Positions 25,940-38,160 of a DNA stretch of 64,000 nt are shown in pieces (positions within the stretch are counted from its first letter, which is position 1; every line of letters starts with the position of its first letter). A program made the translations under genes and the position numbers. Source of the stretch: Candidatus Zixiibacteriota bacterium (GTDB taxonomy: Bacteria > Desulfobacterota > Binatia > UBA9968). The notes beneath the pieces are model-generated. The model searched no databases. It had not been told where the DNA came from and worked only from the letters and a program-made list of their open reading frames with translations. The stretch covers positions 124,001-188,000 of the forward strand of contig DATLYW010000012.1 in the NCBI GenBank assembly GCA_035574315.1. The letters run 5' to 3'.

Positions 25940-25964
25940 GCCGTTTCACCGCACTGCCCTCGAG

Positions 25965-26756
25965 ATGATCCAGCAGCTGGCCGGGTTCCGGGTCGACCAC
26001 TATCCGCCGGAGAAAACGAAATTCAAGTCCGCCCTTGTGCTGGTTCACGGCGCCTGGTGCAGCACCGAGGCCTGGGAGAGCTGGGCCACCCACTTTTGCA
26101 ACCTCGGCTGGGATTGCTTTGCGGCGGATCTGCGGCGGCCCGCCGACGCGCGACTGACTCTCGCCTCCTGGGCCGCCAACCTACGACAGCTGCTTGCCGC
26201 CTTTCCCTTTCCCCCGGTGCTCCTCGGCATCAACGTCGGCGCTCTCGCAGCGCTCGCGGCCTCAGGCCGAGCTTCCGCGCTGGTGCTCGTTTCTCCCTCG
26301 CCGCCCGGAAATTTTCCCGCCTCGCGGTCGCGGGCCGTGAGGCTCCTCTCCCTCAAGTACTCTGCGTTGATCTGGCTCCGCCGAGTCATTCGCCCAGACG
26401 GGAAAGACTTCGACCGCTACTTCGCCAACCACTTGCCTCCCGGCCAGCGGGCGGAGGTCCTGAGCCGTACGGTGCCCGAGTCACCTCATATCGTCCGCGA
26501 GCTACTGTCGCCCGCGAGCCGCTTCGAACCTGGATCCGCCGACGCTCCGCTCCTGCTTCTCGCCGGGCGTCAGGACCGTCTGTACCCGCCCGCAGATGCC
26601 GAGCGGCTGGCAAGATGGCTCGGAGCCGATTTCCGCCTCTACGACTCCCATGGCCATTGGATGATCGCGGGACCGGGCGAGGCGATCGTCCGGGATACCC
26701 ATCGTTGGCTGGTCCAGCGGCTGGGCGATCGCATCCTCCTCGAGTCCTTCCAGTAG
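25965..26756 (+). CDS. alpha/beta-hydrolase-fold protein without the usual nucleophile
   Basis: A 263-residue alpha/beta-hydrolase fold. The oxyanion region LVLVHGAWCSTEAW, the Asp in LLAGRQDRLYPP and the His in YDSHGHWMIAGPG are all recognisable. The nucleophile elbow, normally GxSxG, reads GINVG with Asn at residue 90, so a Ser, Cys or Asp nucleophile is absent. It may be an inactive relative, a binding protein, or use different chemistry. The start ATG 25965 has only a weak ribosome site; a TTG at 25938 lies in the terminator and is rejected. It is followed by a redox pair with no evident link. Confidence 0.8.
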   Translation: MIQQLAGFRVDHYPPEKTKFKSALVLVHGAWCSTEAWESWATHFCNLGWDCFAADLRRPADARLTLASWAANLRQLLAAFPFPPVLLGINVGALAALAASGRASALVLVSPSPPGNFPASRSRAVRLLSLKYSALIWLRRVIRPDGKDFDRYFANHLPPGQRAEVLSRTVPESPHIVRELLSPASRFEPGSADAPLLLLAGRQDRLYPPADAERLARWLGADFRLYDSHGHWMIAGPGEAIVRDTHRWLVQRLGDRILLESFQ

Positions 26757-26823
26757 CATCGCGCCTTGCCGGCCGCGGCTGCCGTGTTGCGTGCCGCAGG
26801 CTTGTTCGCTAGATTAAAAAACG

Positions 26824-27369
26824 ATGTCGGCCCGGTGGTCCAACCTGTTGTTCCTGGCGCTCTGCCTTGCGCTCGCTCCCGCCGCAGCCCCGGCGCAGTC
26901 GAAGATCAACTACAAGGTAATTCCCAACCTCAACCCCATGAACGACGGCGCGGCGACGCCCGACTTCGCCCTCGTTGGCGTCGACGGCAAGAAGCTCTCG
27001 CTCAAGGACTTCAGAGGGAAAACGGTCTTTCTCAATTTCTGGGCGACCTGGTGCGCTCCCTGCCGCGAGGAAATGCCCGCGATGGAGCGGCTCTATCAGG
27101 AGTTCAAGGACAGGAAATTCGTCGTGCTCGCGGTGAACGTCAAGGACCGCAAGCAGGAGGCGCTGGCCTTCATCAAGGAGCTCAGGCTCACCTACCCCGT
27201 GATGTTCGATCCCGACGCGCAGGTCGCCGCGCTCTACGGCGCCTGGGGGCTTCCCACGACCTATCTGATCGGCCCCAAGGGTGAAGGGCTCGCCCGCGCC
27301 TGGGGGCCGGCCGACTGGTACAGCCCCGCGGCCCGCAAGCTGATCCGAGAAATCCTCGAGAAGCGATGA
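26824..27369 (+). CDS. TlpA/ResA-like periplasmic thiol-disulfide oxidoreductase
   Basis: A 181-residue redoxin. The signal peptide ends near APAAAPAQS (residue 26). The thioredoxin fold carries the active site WATWCAPC (C77, C80) and a cis-Pro in AWGLPTTYLIGPKG. It would reduce disulfides in the periplasm, for instance in apocytochrome c or other secreted proteins. The ATG at 26824 lies after the rather weak GATTAAAAA leader. Its stop overlaps the ATG of the CcdA gene (ATGA), so the electron donor is translationally coupled. Confidence 0.92.
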   Translation: MSARWSNLLFLALCLALAPAAAPAQSKINYKVIPNLNPMNDGAATPDFALVGVDGKKLSLKDFRGKTVFLNFWATWCAPCREEMPAMERLYQEFKDRKFVVLAVNVKDRKQEALAFIKELRLTYPVMFDPDAQVAALYGAWGLPTTYLIGPKGEGLARAWGPADWYSPAARKLIREILEKR

Positions 27370-28091
27370 GCGACGTCAACATTTATGTCGCGTTTGCCGC
27401 CGGTATCCTTTCGTTTCTCTCCCCCTGTGTCCTGCCGCTGATTCCGTCCTATCTCTCGTTCGTTTCGGGCGTCTCGCTCGAGGAGATGCAGAGCGAGCGG
27501 GTCGCTCGTCGCGTCGCTCTGAACTCGATCGCGTTCATCGCGGGTTTCTCGCTGGTCTTCGTTTCGCTGGGCGCCTCGGCGAGTTTCCTGGCGAGCCTGT
27601 TTCTCGGCTACCGCGGCTTCATCCGCGTCCTCGGGGGCCTTTTCATCGTCTGCGTCGGGCTCTACCTGCTCGGCCTCTTCAAAGTCCCTCTCGCGGAGCG
27701 CTATCTGCAGTTTCATCTGAAGGACAAGCCCGCCGGATATCTCGGGTCGGCGCTGGTGGGCGTCACCTTCGCCGTGGCCTGGACGCCCTGCGTCGGCCCC
27801 ATCCTCGGCGCCATCCTGACCCTCGCCGGAACCTCGGCCGAGGTCGGCCGGGGTATGCTCCTCCTTTCGGCCTACGCGGGCGGCTTGGCGTTGCCGTTTT
27901 TCCTGAGCGCCGTGGCCGTGAATTCCTTTTTTCAGTTCTCGCGCAGCATCAGGCGCCACCTCGAAGTCATCCACAGAGCAGGCGGCGCGCTCCTGCTGCT
28001 CGTGGGCCTCCTGCTGCTCACGGACATGATGACCTGGCTCAACACCTACGCGCTGCGGCTGACACCGGAGTGGCTGCTCAAGAGACTGTGA
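27366..28091 (+). CDS. ccdA: CcdA/DsbD-type transmembrane thiol transporter
   Basis: A 241-residue inner-membrane protein with about six helices. It carries the two conserved redox cysteines of the family: C21 in LSPCVLPLIPSYLSF and C142 in WTPCVGPILGAIL. It moves electrons from cytoplasmic thioredoxin across the membrane to the TlpA-like partner encoded upstream, with which it overlaps by 4 bases. A thioredoxin gene lies about 2 kb downstream (30265), so the chain TrxA-CcdA-TlpA is present within one stretch. Confidence 0.93.
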   Translation: MSDVNIYVAFAAGILSFLSPCVLPLIPSYLSFVSGVSLEEMQSERVARRVALNSIAFIAGFSLVFVSLGASASFLASLFLGYRGFIRVLGGLFIVCVGLYLLGLFKVPLAERYLQFHLKDKPAGYLGSALVGVTFAVAWTPCVGPILGAILTLAGTSAEVGRGMLLLSAYAGGLALPFFLSAVAVNSFFQFSRSIRRHLEVIHRAGGALLLLVGLLLLTDMMTWLNTYALRLTPEWLLKRL

Positions 28092-28203
28092 GGCTGCCGC
28101 GCTCCTTGAGCGGTTTTTCGCGGGATGATACGTTTGACGATTCGGGTCCGTTCGGAGCCTTCGAACAGGGTTGACCGGCGGCGAAACGGAGCTGATTGAT
28201 TCC

Positions 28204-28752
28204 ATGGAAGAGCAGATTCGGTTTATCCTCAAGGCGCTGGGAGAGGACCCTGAGCGGGAGGGCCTGATCAAAACCCCGGCTCGCGTGGCCCAGGCGCTCT
28301 CGTACCTCACGCAGGGCTACAAGATGGATCCGGAGAAGGTGATCAACGACGCCCTGTTCACCGAGGACTACGAGGAAATGATCGTCCAGAAGGACATCGA
28401 TTTCTTCTCCCTCTGCGAGCACCACCTGCTGCCGTTCTTCGGCAAGGCGCACGTCGCCTACATTCCGCATCACAAGATCGTGGGGATCTCCAAGCTCGCC
28501 CGGCTGGTCGACGTCTACGCCCGCCGGCTGCAGGTTCAGGAGCGGCTCACGAGCCAGATCGCGACGACGATCATGGAGAAGCTGGACCCGCTGGGAGTCG
28601 CCGTGGTCATCGAGGCCGAGCACCTGTGCATGAGAATGCGCGGGGTCGAAAAGCAAAACTCGATGATCATCACCAGCACGCTCCTCGGCGCCTTTCGCTC
28701 GCGGCAGGAAACCCGCAACGAGTTCATGAACCTGATACGCCCGAGGAGCTGA
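28204..28752 (+). CDS. folE: GTP cyclohydrolase I
   Basis: A 182-residue enzyme converting GTP to 7,8-dihydroneopterin triphosphate, the first step of tetrahydrofolate synthesis. Zinc ligands are seen in [14 protein letters not shown] (Cys and His) and HLCMRMRGV (Cys), and the family signature [24 protein letters not shown] is complete. The length is that of the short bacterial form. ATG 28204 has GGAG 12 bases upstream; a TTG at 28171 in the same frame would add 11 residues and cannot be excluded. It ends 3 bases before pepA. Confidence 0.95.
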   Translation: MEEQIRFILKALGEDPEREGLIKTPARVAQALSYLTQGYKMDPEKVINDALFTEDYEEMIVQKDIDFFSLCEHHLLPFFGKAHVAYIPHHKIVGISKLARLVDVYARRLQVQERLTSQIATTIMEKLDPLGVAVVIEAEHLCMRMRGVEKQNSMIITSTLLGAFRSRQETRNEFMNLIRPRS

Positions 28753-28755
28753 GCG

Positions 28756-30234
28756 ATGGAGGTGCGATTCCGAGACAGCCGCCCCGAGAGCTTGCGGACC
28801 GAGCTCCTGGTGCTCCCGGTCGCGGAGAAGAAAACCGACCAGCCGGAGATCCGGGCCCTGGACAGAAGGCTCAAGGGTCACCTGCGCGAGCGGATCGAGA
28901 AGAGCCGGTTCTCAGGAGCGGACGGGAGCAGCCTTCTCTATTCCACCGCGGGACTTCTGCCGGCCTCCCACCTGTTGCTGCTCGGCATCGGCCCCGAGCG
29001 CGAGATCGGCACCGACACATGGCGCGCGGCTGGAGCGCGAGCGAGCAAGGAAGCATCCGCGGTCGGCGCCTCGGAGGTCGCCTTTTTTTTCCCTCCCGCG
29101 ACCGGCCTTGAGGAAGGCGCGGGCGCGGTCACCGAAGGCGCGCTGCTCGCCTCCTATCAGTTCAACAAGTACCGCTCCAACTCGAAGCCGGCCGCGCCTC
29201 TGAAGGTCCTGACCCTTCTCAGGCCTGGCTTGCGGCGCACCGCCGGGCTGGAAAAAGCCGTCGCTTTCGCACGAGAGGCAGCCGCGGGCGTTTTCCTGGC
29301 GCGCGACCTGGTCAACGAGCCGCCTTCGGTGACCACGGCCCGTTTCCTCGCCGAACAGGCCCGCCGCCACTGCCGCGGCAACGGCCTTTCCGTGGAGATC
29401 TGGGGCAAACGGAAGATCGAGGCCGAGCGTCTCGCCGGCTTGTTGGCGGTCAACCGCGGCAGTCAGGAAGAGCCCAAGTTCATCATCGTTCGCTACCGGC
29501 CCGAGACACCGGCACGCAAGCGGGTCGCTCTGATCGGCAAGGGGATCACCTTCGACTCCGGCGGCCTTTCGCTCAAGCCGGCCAAGTCGATGGAAACCAT
29601 GAAGCTCGACATGTCCGGAGGGGCAGCGGTGATTGCCGCAATGAGCCGCCTTCCGGCGCTCCGGCCGCCGGTGGAGGTCACGGGCTATATTCCGGCGACC
29701 GACAACCTCCCCGGGGGCAACGCCCAGAAGCCCGGCGACGTCATCCGCTACCTCAACGGCAAGACCATCGAGGTTCTCAACACCGACGCGGAGGGGCGGT
29801 TGATTCTGGCCGACGCTCTGGCTTACGCCGCCCGGCAGAAGCCGGACTACATGATCAACCTAGCCACGCTGACCGGGGCTTGCATGGTCGCGCTCGGGTC
29901 GGAGGTTGCGGGTCTCTTCAGCAATCACCAGCCGCTGGCGGACCGGGTGATCCGCTGCGCTCGCGAAAGCGGCGAGAAGCTCTGGCAGCTTCCCCTGGTC
30001 AAGGAGTACCGCGAGGCCATCAAGAGCAGCGTCGCCGACATGAAGAATGTCGGCGGCTCGCACGGCGGAGCGATCATCGCCGCCCTGATCCTGCAGGAAT
30101 TCGTGGCGGACATTCCGTGGGCCCATCTCGACATCGCCGGGCCGGCCTTCGCCGAGAGAGACACCCCGCTTTGCCCCAAAGGGGGCACCGGCTTCGGAGT
30201 CCGCACCCTGCTCCGCTTTCTAACCACGATCTAA
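28756..30234 (+). CDS. pepA: leucyl aminopeptidase (M17 family)
   Basis: A 492-residue cytosolic aminopeptidase. The N-terminal macro-like domain (about 1-170) is followed by the catalytic domain with two-metal-site motifs: LIGKGITFDSGGLSLKP (Lys and Asp), KLDMSGGAAV, and the signature NTDAEGRLILADAL (Asp, Glu, Arg). It removes N-terminal residues from peptides; in some bacteria PepA also binds DNA. It starts 3 bases after folE and is followed by trxA after 30 bases, probably one transcript. Confidence 0.96.
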   Translation: MEVRFRDSRPESLRTELLVLPVAEKKTDQPEIRALDRRLKGHLRERIEKSRFSGADGSSLLYSTAGLLPASHLLLLGIGPEREIGTDTWRAAGARASKEASAVGASEVAFFFPPATGLEEGAGAVTEGALLASYQFNKYRSNSKPAAPLKVLTLLRPGLRRTAGLEKAVAFAREAAAGVFLARDLVNEPPSVTTARFLAEQARRHCRGNGLSVEIWGKRKIEAERLAGLLAVNRGSQEEPKFIIVRYRPETPARKRVALIGKGITFDSGGLSLKPAKSMETMKLDMSGGAAVIAAMSRLPALRPPVEVTGYIPATDNLPGGNAQKPGDVIRYLNGKTIEVLNTDAEGRLILADALAYAARQKPDYMINLATLTGACMVALGSEVAGLFSNHQPLADRVIRCARESGEKLWQLPLVKEYREAIKSSVADMKNVGGSHGGAIIAALILQEFVADIPWAHLDIAGPAFAERDTPLCPKGGTGFGVRTLLRFLTTI

Positions 30235-30264
30235 CGGCGAGACCCGATTCCAGGAGGCTGCATC

Positions 30265-30591
30265 ATGGGAAAGATTACCGAGGTGGGAGATGTGAACTTC
30301 GACGCCGAGGTCCTGCGCTCCGATCTGCCGGTGCTGGTCGATTTCTGGGCCCCGTGGTGCGGGCCCTGCAAAACCATCGCGCCCGTCATCGAGGAGCTCG
30401 CGAACGAGTATGAAGGGCGGCTCAAGGTCGCGAAACTGAACGTCGACGACCACCCCGCCACCGCCTCCCGTTACGGCGTGCGCGGAATCCCCAACCTGAT
30501 TGTTTTCAAGGGGGGAGCGGTCCGGGAACAGATCGTGGGCGCCGTTTCGAAATCCAGGCTCGTCAACGCGGTCGAAAAGGCACTGAGCTAG
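30265..30591 (+). CDS. trxA: thioredoxin
   Basis: A 108-residue cytoplasmic thioredoxin with the canonical active site WAPWCGPCK (C32, C35) and the cis-Pro in [16 protein letters not shown] 30265 follows CAGGAGG. It converges on rodA, whose stop is 16 bases away. It could donate electrons to the CcdA transporter encoded at 27366. Confidence 0.95.
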   Translation: MGKITEVGDVNFDAEVLRSDLPVLVDFWAPWCGPCKTIAPVIEELANEYEGRLKVAKLNVDDHPATASRYGVRGIPNLIVFKGGAVREQIVGAVSKSRLVNAVEKALS

Positions 30592-30607
30592 CTGCGGCGG
30601 CCGGCGC

Positions 30608-31711
30608 CTAGAACGTGAAGCGGCGCATGCTCACGTTGATCATCAGGCCTATCCCGAACATCATCGAAGCGAGCGCGGAGCCGCCGTAGCTGAAAAGGGG
30701 CAGCGGCACCCCCACCACGGGCATCATTCCGGTTACCATGGCGACGTTGATCACCACGTGCCAGAAGAAGATGGACAAGACGCCGAATGCGAGCAGAGCT
30801 CCGAAGCGATCCTTCGCCCGCCCGACCAACCTCAGGCTGTAAAGCATGAACAGAAAATAAAGGCCCACCAGAACGAAGCAGCCGACAAAGCCCCACTCTT
30901 CGGAAAAAACCGCGAAGATAAAATCGGTGTGCTGTGCCGGCAGGAAATCCAGCCGGTTCTGCGTTCCGTGAAGATAACCGGTTCCAAAAAGCCTGCCGGA
31001 GCCGACCGCAATCTTCGATTGAATCACGTGATATCCGGCCCCGAGCGGATCCCGGTCCGGATCGAGGAAGGTCAGGATGCGTTGCCGCTGGTATGGCTTG
31101 AGGAAGTGCCACGCGATCGGAAGAAAAGCGAGACCCGTGCCCACCAGGCAGAGAAACGACTTCAAGCGAAGCCCGCCCATGAGCATCATGCTCAGGAAAA
31201 CCAGACTCAGGATGATCGCCGTGCCGAGGTCGGGCTGGACGAGCGTCAACAGGACCAGAGGCGCCACCAGGACGAAAGAGGCCCAGAGGTCGCGCAGCCG
31301 ATAACCCCGCGGGGGCTCGTCGCTCTGCAGGTACTTGGCCATCAACAGGACGACCGCCAGCTTGGCCGGCTCCGACGGCTGCAGACGAAAAAAGCCGAGG
31401 TTGATCCAGCGTTGCGAGCCGCCGCCGCTGTGTCCGATGAAGAGCACGAGGAAGAGGAGGACCACCATCGCCCCGTAGAACGGATAGGCCACCCGATCGA
31501 GGTAGCGATAGTCCACGGCGAGCGCGGCGGTCATGACCACCAGGCCGACCCCGAGCCACGCGAGCTGGCGGGTGGGCAGCCCGCCGGCGTGATTCTCGAC
31601 GATGTTGTAGTTGGCGCTGTAGATCGTGCCGACCCCCATGAGCACCAGAGCCAGCGTGAAACCCAGGAGGGTCCAGTCGAAGTGCGATATCAGCCGCCGG
31701 TCAATTTGCAC
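30608..31711 (-). CDS. rodA: rod-shape-determining SEDS glycosyltransferase RodA
   Basis: A 367-residue polytopic membrane protein of the SEDS family, the peptidoglycan polymerase of the elongasome. Family features include VQPDLGTAIILSLVFLSMM, the catalytic-loop region LDPDRDPLGAGYHVIQSKIAVGSG, QNRLDFLPAQHTDFIFAVFSEEWGF and the C-terminal GVPLPLFSYGGSALASMM. GTG 31711 is chosen since VQIDRRLISHFDW opens the family fold; the frame is open upstream but overlaps mrdA. It overlaps the mrdA stop by 11 bases, so the polymerase and its transpeptidase partner are coupled. Confidence 0.95.
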   Translation of the reverse strand: MQIDRRLISHFDWTLLGFTLALVLMGVGTIYSANYNIVENHAGGLPTRQLAWLGVGLVVMTAALAVDYRYLDRVAYPFYGAMVVLLFLVLFIGHSGGGSQRWINLGFFRLQPSEPAKLAVVLLMAKYLQSDEPPRGYRLRDLWASFVLVAPLVLLTLVQPDLGTAIILSLVFLSMMLMGGLRLKSFLCLVGTGLAFLPIAWHFLKPYQRQRILTFLDPDRDPLGAGYHVIQSKIAVGSGRLFGTGYLHGTQNRLDFLPAQHTDFIFAVFSEEWGFVGCFVLVGLYFLFMLYSLRLVGRAKDRFGALLAFGVLSIFFWHVVINVAMVTGMMPVVGVPLPLFSYGGSALASMMFGIGLMINVSMRRFTF

Positions 31712-33581
31712 GTTGCTCCCCGTCGGCACGGACCTGCTGTTGCCCCTGCAGCCGCCCCTGGATTTCCACATACTTTTCCGCGACCTTGCGCGCCAGCGGC
31801 GCCGCAGCCTCGCCGCCGTGGCCGCCGTGCTCGACGAGGACCGCAATCGCGATCTGCGGATCGTCGGCGGGCGCGTAGGCGATGAACCAGGCGTGATCGC
31901 GGTTGAAATAGGCGAGCTGCTCGCTCTTGAGATAGGCCCCTTTCATCTCCACCACCTGAGCCGTGCCGGTCTTGCCGGCGAGCGCGACGACGTTCGAGCG
32001 CGCCGCGCCGCCGGTGCCGCCGGGACCCTGCACGACGTCGCGCAAGGCGTTTCGCACCCGCTGGAGCGTTCCCGGCTTCAGCGCGATGGCGCGGATCTTT
32101 TCCGGTCCGTACTCGCGAACCGTCGCGCCATCAATCGATTCCACCCGGCGGACGATGTAAGGCCGGTAAAGGGTTCCGCCGTTCGCCACCGCGGCCATCA
32201 TGTTCGCCAGCTGCAACGGGGTGACGGTCAGGTAGCCCTGCCCGATGGCGATCGAGGGGGTCTCTCCGGGGTACCAGGGCTGGCGGTAGCGCTTGCGCTT
32301 CCACTCGCTGTCCGGGACCAGGCCGGTCTTTTCGTCGTCCAGCTCGATGCCGGTCTTTTCCCCGAGCCCGAAGGCGCGCGCGTGTTTGGCGATGCGGTCG
32401 ATGCCGAGCTTCTGTCCGGTCTGGTAAAAGTACACGTCGCAGGACTGGACGATCGCCTTGTGCAGATCCACCGATCCGTGCCCTCCTTTCTTCCAGTCGC
32501 GGAAGGCCCGGTTCCCCACGGAGTAAAAGCCGGGGTCGAAGATCGTCGCCTCCGGCTGGATCGCGCCTTCCTCCAGAGCCGCGATCGCCATGATGACCTT
32601 GAAGGTCGAGCCGGGGGGATACTGTCCCTGGATCGCCCGGTTGTTCAGCGGCCGCAACCGGTCCTTGACGAGCTCCCGCCACTCGTCGGCTTTCACCCCG
32701 CGGGCGAAAATATTTGGATCGAAAGCGGGGCTGCTGACCATCGCCAGCACGGCGCCGCTGTGGACGTCGAGCACGACGATCGTTCCTTCTTTTCCCGAGA
32801 GCGCCTCGTAAGCCGTCTCCTGCATCTCGCGGTCGAGCGTGAGATGGACCGTGTATCCCGGAACGTCGGCCACCTCGTGGAGCACGCGCACGCGCCGCCC
32901 CAGCGCGTCGACCTCCACCTGCTGCCCGCCGCTCTGCCCCCGCAACACCTCCTCCCAGGTTTTCTCGAGCCCGTACTGGCCGATCTCGTCGCCCAGGGCG
33001 TATCCCCGGTCCTTGAGCGCCTTGAGCTGCCTCGGACCGATTTCGCCGAGATAACCGAGGACGTGGGCGGCGACGGGGCCGTTCGCGTAACTGCGGCGCG
33101 GCCGCACCCGCAGCGTCACCCCCGGCAGCTCCAGCTGGTGCGTTTCCACGGCGACCACCGTGGGCCAGTCGACGTCACGGCCGAGGACAATGTCGTCGAA
33201 CGCGGCCCGGCCCTTGTTCTCCTCGAAGACCGCCAGCAGCTCCCGCTCGTCCCGCTTGAGATAGCCCGCCAGCGTCCGCAGCGTCGCCTCCGGGCTGTGC
33301 GTATCCTCGGGAACGAAGATCAAATCGAAGGAGGGCCGGCTGTCCACGAGCAGCTGTCCGCGCCGGTCGAAGACCATGCCGCGAGTGCCCGGAATCCGCT
33401 TGATCCGGATCCGGTTGTTCTCGGAGAGAAAGGTGTAGCGTTCGCCGTCGACGATCTGCAGAAACCCCAACCGAAACGTCAGCAGCAGGAAGATCGCCGC
33501 AACGACCCGGTAGAGAAGACGGACCCGGCGGCGCAGCTCCGGCGCCCCGTCCTGCTTGGAAAGACCGGTCAGAACCGTCAT
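31701..33581 (-). CDS. mrdA: penicillin-binding protein 2 (elongasome transpeptidase)
   Basis: A class B PBP of 626 residues. One N-terminal membrane helix (VVAAIFLLLTFRLGFLQIV), a dimerisation/pedestal domain (NNRIRIKRIPGTRGMVFDRRG), and a transpeptidase domain with SxxK in PPGSTFKVIMA and KTG in ALAGKTGTAQV. It crosslinks lateral-wall peptidoglycan with RodA. ATG 33581 is preferred over the TTG one codon earlier. The C-terminus is a short Gln-rich tail. It belongs to the order mreB-mreC-mreD-mrdA-rodA on the - strand. Confidence 0.96.
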   Translation of the reverse strand: MTVLTGLSKQDGAPELRRRVRLLYRVVAAIFLLLTFRLGFLQIVDGERYTFLSENNRIRIKRIPGTRGMVFDRRGQLLVDSRPSFDLIFVPEDTHSPEATLRTLAGYLKRDERELLAVFEENKGRAAFDDIVLGRDVDWPTVVAVETHQLELPGVTLRVRPRRSYANGPVAAHVLGYLGEIGPRQLKALKDRGYALGDEIGQYGLEKTWEEVLRGQSGGQQVEVDALGRRVRVLHEVADVPGYTVHLTLDREMQETAYEALSGKEGTIVVLDVHSGAVLAMVSSPAFDPNIFARGVKADEWRELVKDRLRPLNNRAIQGQYPPGSTFKVIMAIAALEEGAIQPEATIFDPGFYSVGNRAFRDWKKGGHGSVDLHKAIVQSCDVYFYQTGQKLGIDRIAKHARAFGLGEKTGIELDDEKTGLVPDSEWKRKRYRQPWYPGETPSIAIGQGYLTVTPLQLANMMAAVANGGTLYRPYIVRRVESIDGATVREYGPEKIRAIALKPGTLQRVRNALRDVVQGPGGTGGAARSNVVALAGKTGTAQVVEMKGAYLKSEQLAYFNRDHAWFIAYAPADDPQIAIAVLVEHGGHGGEAAAPLARKVAEKYVEIQGRLQGQQQVRADGEQRAN

Positions 33582-33587
33582 CAAACT

Positions 33588-34094
33588 TCAGCCCGCGGCG
33601 ATCTTCAGCCCCTCGAAATAGACCTGACCGCGCCGCAACAGCGCGAAAACCGCTGGCGCCAGAACCGCGGCGAGCAACGCTTCCAGCACCAGGTAACGCA
33701 GGGCGCCGAGCCACAGGCCCTCGGCGTCGAGGAAAAGCACCCAGGCGAGCATGAGGCCGGCACCCTTGACCAGCGAGGCGAGCAGAACCACCACGGCGCT
33801 CACGGTCGCGCTGTGAAGCCAGATCGAGCGCGAGGTCATGTACACCGCCAGAAAGACCAGCGACATCGCGAACGCGTTGAGTCCCAGAATCGGGCTCGAT
33901 ACCACGTCCACCGAATACCCGAGAATGAAGGAGCCGAGCGCGGCGCCGACCGTCGGGTGGTGAAGCCCCCAGTAAACGCACAGCACGAGAACGAGGTCCG
34001 GGACCACGGGCCCGAGCGGCAGCAGATGAAGAAAGGTGGTCTGCAGCAGGAGCAGAACCAGGCCGACGGTGAAGAACAGCAAAGAGAGCTTCAT
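33588..34094 (-). CDS. mreD: rod-shape-determining protein MreD
   Basis: A 168-residue inner-membrane protein with five or six hydrophobic helices and the MreD start KLSLLFFTVGLVLLLLQTTF and PDLVLVLCVYWGLH. ATG 34094 opens the hydrophobic region directly; the much longer upstream frame overlaps mreC out of register and is a shadow. It links MreC and MreB to the wall synthesis machinery. Spacing: 23 bases after mreC and 6 before the mrdA start. Confidence 0.92.
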   Translation of the reverse strand: MKLSLLFFTVGLVLLLLQTTFLHLLPLGPVVPDLVLVLCVYWGLHHPTVGAALGSFILGYSVDVVSSPILGLNAFAMSLVFLAVYMTSRSIWLHSATVSAVVVLLASLVKGAGLMLAWVLFLDAEGLWLGALRYLVLEALLAAVLAPAVFALLRRGQVYFEGLKIAAG

Positions 34095-34117
34095 CGAACG
34101 AGCTCCGACGGCAAGCT

Positions 34118-34951
34118 CTAGCCGGCCAGCTCGCGCAGCTCCGAGCCGACCACGATCACCTCTTCGGTTCGCTCGGGACGCACCGCCGGGGCGACCTCGA
34201 TCGATTGAAACAATCCGAGACTCTGCTTGCGCACCTTGGTCACCACGCCCACCATGAGTCCCTTGGGGAAGATGCCGTCCAGCCCCGAGGTGACGAGCCG
34301 GTCCCCTTCCTGCACGTCCTCGCTGCGCTTGACGTATTTCATGATCGTCCCGTTCTCGAGCGATCCCGCCACGATGCCCCGCGCCCGGCTGCGCTGCACG
34401 AAAACGTCCACCCCGCTGTTGGCGTCGGTCAGCAGCAGAACCTTGGCGGTGCGGCGCGACACGTCCACGACGCGGCCGACCACGCCGAGCGGCGTAACCA
34501 CCGCCATTCCCTTGCGCACCCCGTCGGCGCTGCCGCGGTTGATCAGGCAGCTCTGAAACCAGCTGCTCGCGCTGTTGGCGATGATCGAGGCGACGACGCC
34601 GCTGGCGGGCAGGCTCGCCTTGAACTCGAGCAGCTGCCGCAGGCGCTGATTCGTCGCCTCGGCTTCGAGGAGACGGTTTCTCTCGATCTCGAGCTGGGCG
34701 ATGCGCTTCTTCAGCCGCTCGTTCTCGGCGCGCAGGCCCGCCGTGGTCCAATAGGCCTCATGGAGTCCCTTGACCCAGCCGCTCGCGGCTTGAGCGGCGA
34801 CCTGCAGCGGCCGCATCAACCACAGCAGCAACGGGCCGACCGGATCGCTCTTCAGCTGCCCGCGAGAAGCCGCCGTCAGGATGTAGAGGGACAGGAGCAG
34901 ACAGGCACATGACGCGACGGGAATCTGGTACTTGCGCAGTAACGCGAGCAT
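34118..34951 (-). CDS. mreC: rod-shape-determining protein MreC
   Basis: A 277-residue periplasmic scaffold: N-terminal anchor helix (IPVASCACLLLSLYIL), coiled coil (about 65-105; GLRAENERLKKRIAQLEIERNRLLEAEA), then the two six-stranded beta domains with NRGSADGVRKGMAVVTPLGVVGRV and GDRLVTSGLDGIFPKGLMVG, a signature of MreC. It activates PBP2. It lies 38 bases after mreB in the operon. Confidence 0.95.
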   Translation of the reverse strand: MLALLRKYQIPVASCACLLLSLYILTAASRGQLKSDPVGPLLLWLMRPLQVAAQAASGWVKGLHEAYWTTAGLRAENERLKKRIAQLEIERNRLLEAEATNQRLRQLLEFKASLPASGVVASIIANSASSWFQSCLINRGSADGVRKGMAVVTPLGVVGRVVDVSRRTAKVLLLTDANSGVDVFVQRSRARGIVAGSLENGTIMKYVKRSEDVQEGDRLVTSGLDGIFPKGLMVGVVTKVRKQSLGLFQSIEVAPAVRPERTEEVIVVGSELRELAG

Positions 34952-34989
34952 GAAACGCTCGATCGCCTCGAGGGGACGCTCCCGAAGCT

Positions 34990-38132
<3,143 letters not shown>

Positions 38133-38160
38133 TCCGGCGCCCACAAACGCAGAGATCATC

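Larger units (their letters stand above)
25442..25964. other. 523-base region holding a stand-alone micropeptide transcript
   Basis: The first 140 bases show no gene. From about 25582 the base composition turns strongly AT-rich, followed by a consensus promoter, a leader of about 106 bases, a 17-codon lysine-rich reading frame, two hairpins and a strong terminator ending at 25939. The parts are listed separately. Confidence 0.7.

Noticed and set aside
31626..34121. 831-codon open frame on the + strand, antisense to mrdA and mreD
   Set aside because: It has no recognisable domain, is rich in Arg/His/Gln as shadow frames of GC-rich genes are, and lies fully opposite well-conserved mrdA and mreD.
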